Positions 40,390 to 52,800 of a stretch of DNA of 64,000 nucleotides are shown here, piece by piece (positions within the stretch are counted from its first letter, which is position 1; each line of letters opens with the position of its first letter). A model generated the notes under the pieces. The model was given only the letters and a program-made list of their open reading frames with translations. It made no database searches and was not told the DNA's origin. This DNA is from Varroa destructor. Lineage: Eukaryota; Arthropoda; Arachnida; Mesostigmata; Varroidae. The stretch is from the NCBI RefSeq assembly GCF_002443255.2, contig NW_019211457.1, positions 49,005,233-49,069,232 of the forward strand, read 5' to 3'. Position numbers and translations under genes: made by a program.

Positions 40390-43250
40390 CAACTTTAGCA
40401 CATCTAATACCGTCAAATCTCAGCTTTAAATCACGCTAAAACCGATCCGACTCCTAATACCCAAAACATGTGACTTAAAAGCCATTAGCTAGAAAAATCC
40501 TTAATACTTTTCGACCACCCAATATAATCTCTATATATTAGACAGTAAAGGTACACACAAAGTTTAAAGATTCGTCAAGAATGGGTTTCAAACTCTATTT
40601 TCATAAAGGAAAAGATCTCTGCCGAGATTTTGAAATGGCCGGCAACCAGAAAAAAATGTACTGTATTAGTAAATGAGCAGCGAGCCTGTTCGCAAACTGT
40701 GTTTCATATTACTTCGGTAAACCATACCGTTGCCGGGATAAATACGAAAAGTTGATTATGGAGTCGTAGAATAAACTGAAAAGATTCTAGCAAAACATAT
40801 CGGTCAGTTGAGTGAAGAAAAATGCGAGTACTGAAGAGTCATGGGTGCAACCTAAGCGTGACCGCATGGTATTACTCAGCTGGGAGTTTGGTTAAGAACA
40901 AAGTTAGATTATTAAACTGTATAGATGCGTCTTGCGTTAATAGGATGCCAAAGATAGACATAAACAAGAGATATAAATTGAACGTGAGTGGGTCAATTTT
41001 TTGCTTGGAACAGAATAATATCTGAGGAAGGATACGCAAGAAACTTCATATGATTTCGAATTAGGACTCTAAGTCTAGGTAACGTGTAAAGGATCTAAGG
41101 ATAGCTTAGTGTGTCACGCCTTAGTGTTGTACGTGTTATGCTGCTGAACCCAAAAATTAGTGGGACTGCCACATTAATATTGAATTGTGGGTGCTTTAGG
41201 TGATAAAAAAAAACAACAGTTTCAAAAGTAATTACTGTTTTGAAGCATTAAAAAAGGTGAACGAAAAGTACAGCGTAATACAAAATGAGTTGCACAATAA
41301 AAAAGGTAGCCTCAAATTGTCTCAAACCGAAACTATATAAGAAATCTAGCTATGTGTAGCATTATGCTAAAATATGTGTGCTTAAATTACTGCCGGTGAC
41401 TCACAAATGGAGCTTCGTACAACTGTTTAAATGAATCGCAACACTGAATCACTGTTCCTCGCCAAAGTCATCAGGCAATGTACTTATAAAAATGGTTCAA
41501 ATTTAATATCAAATATTGTGGCTCGGAATGACATGGTAAAAAGTCAGCGGTCGACATGGACGGGGGGGGTGGTTAACGGATGTAAGAAGCGATTTTAACG
41601 TTATTCAAAGTAAGGTTGCCAATAAAACTTGCAAAATAAAGTTAGCTCTGGTTACTTACGATCCATGAATAACTCACCGTCAAATAATTAAGCAAATACT
41701 TAGCGTCAACTAACGGTTCAAACCTGCAACATCGAGTTACGGGCGAGATGTCAAAGCTGACAGACAAAATTCATTCACTATTTCATAGATTTTCTGTAGT
41801 TGACGTGTATGTTTTGAATACATGGTCTACCTAAATGACAGGTAGTGAATATGCGTTTAATAAAAAGGGATATATACGAAATTGAATAATATACAATGTA
41901 TTTTTTAGTTTAACCGCTGCGTTCCTAAAGGAAAATATTGCAGATTCGTAATGAATTTTCAAGAATCTAGACGCTTTAGACTCTTCTTACGTACTGAGAA
42001 CGTGCAAATATATATCTTATATATACTCATCAAATTATAGTATTGACATATTGCATGCCTATAAATTGTTCCGATGCTGTCGACCTAAGATGGAACAATT
42101 TTAGAGTTCAAATCAAACGGACTACATAATGGTCTTGTTCCCTACACTTCGAACAAAATCTCAGGTGAAGACCTTATTTATTGCGATTGCTTGACCATGT
42201 ATTTTGTGCTTTCTAGCTTTTTCTTGGAGCTCGAACTGCTCTATATACACATACTTAATCATTTGGACATTTTAAACATCTAGTCATGTATTAAAAATTA
42301 ATAAATTGGAAACATCTCATTGAATCACGTCACGGTTCAGATGGCGCAGATGAAAAAAGAGCGTGATGTCCTGGCACGTTACAATAATAATCGCCGGGTA
42401 ACTTCCTCTCTGTTTTACTTGTAGGTATGTGATATTTATTTTATCTGAAATAGAGATCGTAACACTGTACTTAAACATGCACGGGTTGATAATCGCAGAA
42501 CAGCGGGTTACTGATTTTTTTAGTAAATAACAATTTTACAAAACTATAAGCGCAATATCAAAAGTATTATTTAAAAATCGCGCTCAGGATTGGCAAAATC
42601 TACGGCGAGTATATTTATAATCGAACCAAAAAATCTGCGAAGTTTACCACCATTATTGAATAGTAACTGATGGATGATGTCATACGCCGGAGCTACACGC
42701 CCTACTTCAGTGCTTATCGGAATCACACATTACTGGGGATAAATCCAGCATTTCTAAATTTTTCTAATGGTGGTTCAATATAATAAAACCTTTAGCATTG
42801 TAAAATGTACTTTAATTCAGTTTTCTAACGGAAAGGAATCCGTGCCGGATGAACACCTACTAAAAATGACGATTTTTTAATGAATCGCGCAGCTAACAAG
42901 CGCCGAGAGTCCAGAAACACATTTTGAAGGGTTTCATTAGGTACTTACACATAAGTAAAGCTTTAAATTATTTTGTCTGGATTCATTTATCTGATAAGCA
43001 TGGCAATATTACCGACTTCTTAATTGTAGCGTTTTGCCGACCCTCATTGTCCAAGCAAGCTACATAAACGCGTATGGCAAAATCTCTCAATATTAAAACT
43101 TTATCAAAACAACATAAAATGAGAAAAGCCTGCAAGGTACAGTGCGAACAAAATAGCATATTAAAAATAATCTTTGTCGACTAATTAGATAATAAGTACA
43201 CAATCCGACTTTATCTCATTAAATTAAGGCTAGCTTTTCGTCTAGCTGTT
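40390..43250. other. AT-rich non-coding stretch, nothing recognised
   Basis: There is no open frame above about 70 codons. A run of eight Gs lies near 41563. Confidence 0.5.
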
Positions 43251-43263
43251 GCCTTCTTGATAG

Positions 43264-43468
43264 CGATGTGGACAATTCAATGTCTTTTGATGAAGCCAAA
43301 AGCTCACGAAACTTCTTTAAAAAAGGAGTTCCTTTAGGTCTTATCGGAGCCGGTGGATATGTACTTGGCACTTGCAGCCACCAGCATCAAGAAATGCTTA
43401 ATCAAATCCAAAACGTGTATCAAATAAATGAACATCATCATCATATTCAAAAATGTCGGATAGGGTAG
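43264..43468 (+). CDS. Open frame with possible acceptor; alternative to the 43453 exon
   Basis: A TTCTTGATAG acceptor precedes a frame of 67 codons that reads DVDNSMSFDEAKSSRNFF, then GVPLGLIGAGGYVLG and a histidine-rich HHHH segment, to a TAG. The composition is protein-like. However, no donor in the same frame joins it to the strong GTGAGT donor at 43523, which lies in another frame. It may be a terminal exon, a shifted relic or chance. Confidence 0.2.
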
Positions 43469-43522
43469 CCACGATATTGGATTGTGGTATAGGGCCAAAC
43501 ATGCGCGGCATATTGGCGCCCT
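43453..43522 (+). CDS. Candidate first coding exon ending at GTGAGT donor
   Basis: An ATG with A at -3 opens MSDRVATILDCGIGPNMRG and a few more residues, then meets a strong donor (CCCT followed by GTGAGTAT) in phase 1. If real, it could be an upstream exon of gene A, 4 kb downstream on the same strand. At least one further exon would then be needed, because gene A's first visible exon begins in phase 0. That link is only an inference from position. Confidence 0.25.
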
Positions 43523-43529
43523 GTGAGTA

Positions 43530-46500
43530 TATCTACAAAACCTTCTTTTGCTCTACTTCACGTTCAAGAAAACATCAATGGCGGCATGCAGAAGTATATG
43601 TCAAAATCGTAATTTATGATGGTCGATTCGCGCGGTAGCTCTCCTACATGCTGTCGTTATGTTGCCTATATACATAATCATTTACCAAAATTTATCACAT
43701 AGTAAAAACATGCGGGTCATTGCAAATAAAATTGTAAGGAAACTGAAGACAGGCAGATATGTCTGATATTCGTTTTTTGTTAGACAGCCGATGTATAATT
43801 ACACACAATAGAGTTACAGTGATGACTATTTGTCCAGTCCTTTAGGAAAAAAAACAACTGACGGGCGAAACTTAGTTAATCGCTAGTGATTTCGTGAAAA
43901 AATTTACATATGCATGCATCTGTTTACCACAGAACTATTTGCATCCAATCAGTATATGAACATTTGTCTTAATATTAGCCAATTCATTACACAACGAGTA
44001 CCCAAAACGATGTGCGATTGTCGTCTATAAAAAAAAGTAGGAGAAAGGCGTCAGCACGTATCTACCATTGTGCTCCATAGAAAATTAGGATTCAGAGGTT
44101 TGTACATCTATATAATATGCATGCGCAAATTTTAACATGCACGGGAGGATACATTTCTCGCCACGCAGAGGATACGTTTGTATTGGACCACGAAATCAAT
44201 GCGCTGCTCTGCAAAAATCTAAGGTCATTCAATTGAATAAAAATATATGTAACTCCAACACCATCGCACCACATGATGGGCTCTATAGCAGATTACCCGG
44301 ACTGAATCGACGAGAGGTTGATAATGTACCTATAAAAAATGTAATGTTCATGCATTTCCCATCTACTCTAATTGGAAAACGGGATGCAAAGATAATTTTT
44401 AGATGATTTAACTTTTCTCCCCGTAGTTTCCAATGTATCTGCGGCTAGAACAGCCTTTTCCGGATCAGCATGATATACTCTGTCATCAATAGTAGTGGAA
44501 CTATAATTCAAACAAACAGTATAAATGCATCAATAAAAACACTGTCTAGTACATCGCGAATCAATTTGGACAAAGGGTGTAAAATGAATTAAGTAATCTA
44601 CTGCGAGAGCGCTATTTTCTTTTTATATGAATGCATTACATCTATGTTAATAGGCTAGGCGCTTCTGTCTTTTTACGTGTTACACGGAATACGTAGGACT
44701 GCTGCTTCTGATTTGATTGTTGCTTGCAGTATCATCGTATTTAGTAGCTAAGGATCGAAGATTCAACATAGGAATATGAAGATTCAAACGTGTGTTATAT
44801 GATTGGGGCTTACTGCGGTTGGAAATCATTGAAATCGCTCACACTCGTATTTCCCGCAACTAAAGAACCGTCAGACGCCAACTAAGTGTTAGAGTTATCG
44901 GCTTACATGCTTTAATTATTTGAATGCTCTATGAGGCAGTGTATGTCACGTTCTAAAGAGTGTTGATGTTGTAGAAACGGCCATATTTGCGCCGTATGTA
45001 CAGGACTCCAATTTAAGTGCATGTGCATGCGTCGTAACCCTCTCACCAATCGGGATCGAAAAGAACAATTACTTCTCGCCTATTTAAATATCGGCTTCAA
45101 TCTGCTTGTTCAGTTCCAATTGCTTCACGTTCCGCGAACGGACAGTTTCTATTGGAGAAGCATATCTTCATCCCTTCATTCATATCTTGTCAGAAGCGGA
45201 ATCATCTTCGAATAGATTTTGTTTACGAAGGCTCGTGTTCTGAACTCGGTCTCAATGCGTAAGTCTTCATATGAGTAGGTATCTCGTATTTGCAGTAGTG
45301 TTTTGCTAAACGCCATTTCTTTGTAATCGGCTAACTGTACAGCATTTGGTGCTAATATTCATTAAACTACTGTGAGCGGCAACAGTTCAAAATGAGCATT
45401 TTCACAGCAACGCTTGAACGCTGTTAACACAATACTTCAATGAGAACGTGATAATAACAATATTGTTTCGGTATTGCCCGCGCAAAATTAGTACATTACT
45501 GTTTTAAAGCGTTCGACCCGCATGAGTAATTGGTTCGATTTTTAAGTATGTAACTCTAGGGATATACGGGTTGTTGATCTTGGCATATACTTATGTATTC
45601 GTTACCCCACGTGCTTAAAAGAAAAAATGTGTATATACTTCTCGAATAAGAGTCAAAAAGTGCTTTGTAATGCATATTTGGAGAATGGTCAAGCTATAGC
45701 TATAAAGCGCATGTGGGTTGCATGATTGAACAAGCAATGTTATACCTGAAAGCTAAATGCGTTGGAATCCGAAATTCACCAAACCGTGCTGTCAGCCTTA
45801 CTCTGGGGGGACTTCGTTTCCTTGAACGAACTTGCAGTTTTGAAACTTGGTTAGCTTAAAATTTGCGCCCAAAGCTATTTATTATAGGATCTAAAAATAC
45901 CTTTTATTATTAATTTTAAACAAATAAGCTAATTCCTCAAATGCTCGTTACAACGGTATGCTAGTTGTTCTCTGTAGTTGCCCGACTTAGGCGATCAACT
46001 ATCTCTCCTAAAAAAGGGGCCTGTGCTTTTTCTGAGCTTTCGGCGTGATTAAGTTTTTTAGGGGCTAAACGACATAGCTAAAATATGACTTGAGCTTGTT
46101 TTTGTTGCAGGAAAAGTGTAAGGCCTGTTTTTGATGAATTAGCTTTCCAATCGAGTTTCAATTCTGTCTACCTTTCTTTTTATGTTGATATTTTTTGTCA
46201 CGGCATTTCTCTCATTTTGATTACCGCTAAACATTAATACACCGCAACAATTGTTTATTAGCAGAGGAGAAGCTAAAGTGATGTAAAGTTAGGCTGTTGG
46301 ATCGGTTGACGGTAAGTAAAATGTTACCTCTAAATCCCCATGGTCATTATTAAAATGTTCTTTTCCTTAAACAAAAGCCTTTAACATGAGGCTTTATTGG
46401 AGATGGCATCTCTCAATTTCATTATCACCGTCATAGGATTTTGGCCCTTAAATGGTAATGTTGAAAAATGTTAAAAATCGTAACTCTACGAATGTAGCAC

Positions 46501-47550
46501 CTCTCGGCTTCAGGGCTTTGTAAATGATCTGAGTCTGTGGTCTTTATTTCCATGTCGGCGGTAAATACCAGTAGCAAAACAGCTTTCTGATGATGATGAC
46601 TGGGAACGTCCCTGTAAGCTTGAAATAAATTATAAATTATCTCTAGCAAAATAAATGAGGTATTTTAACTTTCACCGTTAGACTTTGACAATGCAATAGT
46701 TCAGTAAATTGAAATGTATCTGTCGTTTTCACTAGGCTTACTCTATCAAGTTCGTTCCGAGTCTAACTTGCTTGTGGATGGTGCTTACCAGATGAATCTG
46801 TCAATAAAGGTAACTGATTTTAATCAAACGATTTAAAATTTACGTTTTTGGCCTATTGATATCTCTTCTGATTCAAAATCTTTTATCGATACTTTACCTT
46901 CAGATATTATCTGACTATGCTTGTAAAGCATATAGTCTTTATTGGTCCCCATAAATTCGTGGGAATTTAATGTCGATTTAGGGTTGCAATGACTCTAAAC
47001 TTATATTAAATAAACTCACGCTCAAATTGAAAACGAACCGTTTATCAAAGGGGTCAATGCTTTTAGCTGGATGCGTGAACCGGCACCCTTTTCTTCGCCC
47101 CTTTGTATTACTTTTGCTACATGCGGTTAGTAACTTTTGCTGCGTGTTGCTGAAAATAAATATCTCTTGGTATTAAATTTAATTCACATTGTGAACTACT
47201 TTCGTTACGGCACCTTTTCGAATATACCAAACTTTAATATTTTAACCTGCCACTAAGAGTTGTTAGTGTCCCATATTCTTATTATTTTGTCTTTTTCATG
47301 CAATCCGCTAACGATGATGATTGTTTTCTTCCCAGTTTAGATACTGTAGCTTTTAACGGGGTCAGCATTTTTGTGTAGAATTCAGAATTAATTAATTTCC
47401 TGAAAAAGTGCTTTTCACATAACACATATGGGTATTAAGTTAACTTAACGCCGGTTAACTTGTTTATTTTTATTGATTTTATAAGGTGACCTAAACATTA
47501 CTATATGTTTTGTTTTGACTTATTTCGTTATTGCTATGATTCTTTTTGTT
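43530..47550. other. Intergenic or intronic stretch upstream of gene A
   Basis: No exon could be defined. A plus-strand frame at 44137-44406 (89 codons, containing TIAPHDGLYSRLPGLNRREVD) is the most protein-like but has no good donor. Missing 5' exons of gene A probably lie here or further upstream. Confidence 0.4.
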
Positions 47551-47555
47551 TACAG

Positions 47556-47705
47556 GAGCTTAATGCAGATTCAAGAATAGGAAGGCCACTAGAAAAACAG
47601 CAACTCACGCTAAAGGCTCATGCTGAAACCAGCGGCTCGGTTTTGCCGCAACTAAATAACCTGAATTTAAATAACAGTCGAGTCCAAAACAAGCTCCAGA
47701 ACCAG
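47556..47705 (+). CDS. Gene A, internal exon (phase 0 to 0)
   Basis: A strong acceptor (TTCTTTTTGTTTACAG) and a donor (CAG followed by GTATAA) bound exactly 50 codons. The peptide is polar, rich in Asn, Gln and Leu (LPQLNNLNLNNSRVQNKLQ), and looks disordered. The frame before the exon contains no usable ATG, so this is an internal exon and the 5' end of the gene is missing. With the four exons below, the five add to 597 bases, or 199 codons including the stop, with every junction in frame. Protein family not recognised. Confidence 0.62.
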
Positions 47706-48090
47706 GTATAATACGATACTATATATATATATTAACACTAATGTGTTAGCGTTGGGTATCATGAATACGTAGTGCACACTACAAGGCAGTGAATTTACTA
47801 GTGCTGACAACGAATTACGTAAAATTACATAAAAGCTGTAAAATTAACTTTAATAATATAACACGCATTTTGGTAACATACGAATGAACATTTTCAGATC
47901 TGAATAAGTGAATCATCTGGTGCGCTCACACGGATACTTCGAAGATGCAACTATTCTATCACTAATACGCAAATTGGAACTCTATTTAAAATATACATAC
48001 GCAAAGGACTGGCTTTCCCTTATGTCTAATAAGTAAATGATAAGTCAAATAAGTAAAAAGCTTAAATGTCCTTGTGATTACATTCTGCAG

Positions 48091-48283
48091 GATTTTCGAG
48101 CTCCGTCTACAGTGTCGCCTAACACAATAGCAGCCGATAGATATCAATTTCAATTCCTTGGACCCAATTCTACGACCCATGAAATAAACGACCCCGACCT
48201 AAATGTACAAAAAGGCAAACTAAGGCGAAACTTTGCTTTAAAAGAAGTCCGCTTCCGAATGGATAAATGGATCAATCAAGAAG
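48091..48283 (+). CDS. Gene A, internal exon (phase 0 to 1)
   Basis: The acceptor TTCTGCAG at 48090 and the donor AAG/GTAACT enclose 64 codons plus one base. It starts in phase 0, matching the previous exon. The encoded segment begins DFRAPSTVSPNTIAADRYQF and ends with a basic, probably helical stretch (GKLRRNFALKEVRFRMDKW). Reading on past the donor meets a stop after two codons, which supports splicing here. The intron before it is 385 bases. Confidence 0.65.
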
Positions 48284-48561
48284 GTAACTAATTAATTTCA
48301 GACAACATGGACAGACGAACTAAAATGCCGCATGCGCCACTAAATCGCAATCTAGCTTTAATACTACTTAGCTGTTTTTTTACGTTAATGGCTATATGAC
48401 AGACGAAGTCACGTAGACTTTTTAATATAACTAATTATATTACTTATTAATAGGACTCGTACATAACGAGTTGTTCCCCATAAACTGATGTGCAAATAAA
48501 ATTATTAAGATCATATGTCTGCCGGCCTAATTAAAATGCCTAATGCTGTTGGCCATTTCAG

Positions 48562-48652
48562 CAAAAAGAATTCACTGTAATAAAATTGGCGCGGAAGTGA
48601 AATGGCAGCAGGAGAATTACTGTGAAAAGCAGGGACATAGCATACAAAACCG
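48562..48652 (+). CDS. Gene A, internal exon (phase 1 to 2)
   Basis: An acceptor (GGCCATTTCAG) and a donor (CCG/GTATGA) bound 91 bases. The two leading bases complete the codon left by the preceding exon as alanine, and the two trailing bases complete an arginine with the next exon. The peptide contains KRIHCNKIGAEVKWQQENYC, charged and partly helical, with two cysteines. The exact phase fit on both sides is the main evidence. A different acceptor a few bases away would break the frame. Confidence 0.6.
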
Positions 48653-49247
48653 GTATGATGTCGACCCGTCAAAATCATGCAGCCTCGAAACATTACAATA
48701 TACATTAGAACATAAAATTGGCTATCGTATGATTTACGCGATCCATATTATCAATTTTCTAAACTAAGCCGCGTCGATGTGACGCCAAGCTACAGCGTGG
48801 GTTCGGAATTAACACATTAATGATATCGGATCGTCTGGATATTGTACGATTATAATCAGCCAAGCAAATACCTCTACATACAAATTAGAAGAAGCTAAGG
48901 TAGCGAGCAGCTGAAAAGTACCACGCACACCTTGTACTCGGTACGACTAAAGCGAACTGCTAATTGTATTCGTATCATACTAAAACACAGCTGGTCTAGA
49001 ACACACGACTTTACTTGACCTTCCTTAAAAAGTACATATTCATAGAATGAGGCCTAGCATACCTTCAGGAATGCACCAGAGGCAAAAATAGAACGCAATC
49101 TTTTCCGTGTTTGCCGCAATACGACAGATTCTAGTTTTGTGACCTTTCCTTATATGAAAATGAAGGTCACTTGTTCGTTATACTTCTTTAACTGCACTAT
49201 TTTCTCGTTCACAGACTGACCTAATGTTCTTCAATTCATACTTTTAG

Positions 49248-49356
49248 GCCTTTGAGTTCTTACCAGTCTCTGCCAAATTTGTCAAATATCGCGGACACAG
49301 AGTCCGAGCGGAATTTAGCTTCCGACATCGGACAGGCTTACCATCTGCATATGAAG
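49248..49356 (+). CDS. Gene A, internal exon (phase 2 to 0)
   Basis: An acceptor (ATACTTTTAG) and a donor (AAG/GTAACA) bound 109 bases. After the split arginine codon the peptide reads PLSSYQSLPNLSNIADTESE, then NLASDIGQAYHLHMK. SLPNLS is a short serine-containing motif of the kind often phosphorylated in cytoskeletal scaffold proteins; that is only a resemblance. The preceding intron is about 595 bases. Confidence 0.65.
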
Positions 49357-49611
49357 GTAACATGCTTATTAAAAAAATTGCAATTAAGGGTCGTTTTATT
49401 ATATTCAATCAGTTTTTGCATTCGCGATCAAAGTTAGCATGTTCTTTTAGTAACTCTCATCTCTGAAGCATAATTCATCTTTACCAACAGCTGATTTTGG
49501 TTCACGATTTAGTGTAAGGATGGTTCTTCTAACCAATTCAATGAGGTAGTTTAACCTTAGTATAACTATAGCCTATACTTACTGTTAGTTTTCCCTCATG
49601 GTTTCCCACAG

Positions 49612-49665
49612 GTGTCACATAGGATTAATCTTTGGGAGCAGCGTATTCACAGTTCGAATTTCTAA
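49612..49665 (+). CDS. Gene A, terminal exon with stop
   Basis: A good pyrimidine-rich acceptor (TCATGGTTTCCCACAG) is followed in phase 0 by 17 codons, VSHRINLWEQRIHSSNF, and a TAA at 49663-49665. The tryptophan and the charged helical character continue the style of the preceding exon. No internal donor exists before the stop, so this should be the last coding exon. An AATAAA follows 175 bases later. Alternative splicing from the 49356 donor to a farther exon cannot be excluded. Confidence 0.55.
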   Translation: MSHRINLWEQRIHSSNF

Positions 49666-49839
49666 TTTATTTCCGCCAAATACACTTCATTGATCGAACC
49701 ACCGTTATAGAACAGTGAAATTGGGCTTTCATCGAAAGGATATGGCAGGATGTTGTAAGCCAGAACTAAAGATTTTGATCATCCGTCTATTAATACAGAC
49801 TAATGACCAGGAAGTTGTAGGCAGAACGGTGATACAGGA

Positions 49840-49845
49840 AATAAA
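49840..49845 (+). terminator. Polyadenylation signal AATAAA for gene A
   Basis: This is a canonical hexamer 175 bases after the gene A stop codon, a reasonable 3' UTR length. In AT-rich DNA the motif alone is weak evidence. Confidence 0.4.
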
Positions 49846-49865
49846 ATTAAGCGTTTTGTTGCTTC

Positions 49866-52800
49866 AATGATTAATTTGTGTTTTGAATTATCTAAGGTAA
49901 AAAATGGCATTGTACTGCTTGTGAGCCAGCTACTCGAAGCGCACCTATAGTCACATTTTTATAATACAAGATTACCATTTGCCGATAAGTGTTTTAGTCT
50001 TCTGTCTTTGTATGCAACCAGTTATGAATAATATAGATTTTTTTAAAATTTCGTTTGCCAGATCAGTATAATAGAACCCGTCTTATGTGATTACATATAT
50101 CTATAGGTATCTATGTGAATAAAAAACTAGATGAAACCGACTAAGAAATGGTTTTGTTATAACATCTTCGAGACAAGCGATGAGTACACTGAACACTCTC
50201 TAAACGTTTATTGCCCCGTTAGCCTCAAAACCTGCGTAAGTAGCTGTTTCAATAAGATGGGCAAGTAGATTGCTCTATTTAGTTTTCCACCAAATAGATG
50301 TTTCCATTCAAATTCTAGGGTTGCACGAAAACAAACTAGCTAAGGAAAAGCTAATTTGTGTGTGGCCTTGCGCACTTTCCTTTTTTCTCCGTTGCTGAAA
50401 CTCATTTATGATCAGCCTCCAAAAATGTAAAGCGATTTTTTCGCCACATAAACATAGATCTTCTGTTATAAAAAAATATATGATAGTGTCTCCAGAACTT
50501 CCATTATTCGAGATACGGCCATTGGCAAGCACTTCAAAACATGGTCGCCAAAAAGACAACGCACGTAATGACATACCATACATTATCGCAGCGTAACAAT
50601 TAACGGAACAGGTTCCTATCGCTGTACCCAGGTAAGTTGAATGTGTCTGTTGTTTACACTCAGCCTATAAGCGTAATCCCTATGTAAACAAATCGTAAGA
50701 AGTCGAATTGCTTCGCTTGCGCTAAGCAGTCTCGTAAATCTCTATATATAGATCGTGAAACAAAGGCAACATAGAGAAGACAAATCGCATCACCAACGGT
50801 TCTGTGTAATGTATGTCCCCCTCAAATCGAAGGGATCGTACGGCTGATTCATGAACAAACCGAGAAACTAAAACGAAAACTCAAAGTAAGTTCTTTTGCG
50901 CATTTACCTATACATCTTAATACGTTCAATTGATCGTTTCTCAGCGAGCCCTAAGTGCACTTTTATTCAATCTGTATGAGACCTAAGGAAAATGTATCCC
51001 TCCAATAGTCACGTAACACAGTTATATGCACGGATGAAGTAGTAAAATCAGTATGGTTCAAAGCTGCCCATTTTCATTATAGTGTACATTATTGGGTTGC
51101 AAAGTGAATTCAACAAATACCCGTCTAGCACTGACCAAGACTTCTGTACTGACGCCCTTTTTCAAAAGTTGGGCGAAATTTCGAAAAGATGCCTTGATTA
51201 TAAAAAAACGTTTCTTGCCCCATATGGATATTCAGACCGATGTAATTTAGCCGAACAGAGTTGTCTAGTCATATTGGATTGTGTAATCCTTGACTGATCT
51301 ATTTGCCCAATAATTTTTATCAAGGCTACTAGCCGCAGTAATGCCATTGAAACTTCTCTTAGAGCCACTAGGAACGATAATTAGTAATGGATTGTTTCAT
51401 TCATTTAAAGAAAATGGAGTGTTTCTTTTAAAAAAAGAGGCTTGGGCATTTTTTAGCGAAACCTTAATTAACTTTTGCATGAGTTATCTAATTCTAGAAT
51501 TGCGGCTACTAATATTGTAATTAAATATGAATTTAGCTCCTGTGAGTGGTTTCCTATGGGCCTGCGCCTTTACAATTTAGTCTTTTGAATATTTCATTAA
51601 AAACTACGTAACAAAGGTGAATATGAATTTGAATATGGTCCTAGGAATAGAGCAATGTAATTTTTGGATAATGCTGTATCGGACTACCTATATAAGCCCA
51701 AATATTCACTTCGCCAAGTCTATTTTTAATAATAGTTGTGTATTTTCTCGTTTTACTCATCGGGCCGGGTACTAATAAATTCAGTCTTATCTTTTGAAAA
51801 AGTGGGTTATTGTACAATGAAAAGCAGGAATGTTCGTAGAGGACAGTTTCCTATTTCTGTTTAAACTATTTTACTGACTTCCTTACCAAATTTATATAAC
51901 TCGAGAAACACTTGGAAAATGGTTAAAGTATCTTAATTAAAATCAGTCGTAGCTGTTAAATGTGCTATTGAGATGTTTTTCGTTTCCAGACTTCCAGAGA
52001 TCTGGAATCCTAGACCAACAATACAGGGAGTGGAAGCACCTGATCTTTAGAAATAACTAGATTTTGAGTACCCTGTGAAATCTAACTACTGTGCTTGCAC
52101 ATCACCGGCAAGTTCAGTCGTCAAAGAAATTTGGACTTGTAGTACCCTATTTTGGCACCCATTTGACAGTATTTATTTCAACATAGGCAAAGTTACAGCG
52201 TATAAATCCTGGTCTGCATATAGTATTTGTGTTACGCTTTTTCTTTATTCATATAAGCACAAAATGACAGATACTTAGTGTGGCTTTTAAATATAGTTAT
52301 CAGTTAAACAGTACTTGTTAAACCTTACCGAACTACCAATTTAAGCTAAGAAAAACAGCATCTATAACAATCCTATTATATCCTACCAATAATTCTAGGT
52401 CAACTTTTTTTGTAAGTTAAGATAACTTCTTTAGTGTTTATACAGAGCACCGTAATTCTATAAATGTGAAAATCTATTCTATTAGGTATATTAACGCCTA
52501 AGGAAGCCTTTATATGTAAGCTATTTTTTAAAGCTTAGCAAAAATAAAATGTCCCTTTTTCTTTTAAATTTTAATAGTATTGAAAAAAATACAAGAACGA
52601 TTATATCGGTGAAATTGGAGCAGCGGCGAAATTTTAAGATTGATATTTCCATTGTTGTCGTCAGGACACTAACATAATTTTTGTCTTGGTTATATGATAT
52701 TATGTCATATGTACCTGGTGAAGGTATTAATAATTTTTTTAATTGAAATATCAATTCCATTGATTTTCTAGTAACAAACCCGATGTGAAAACAGAATTCA

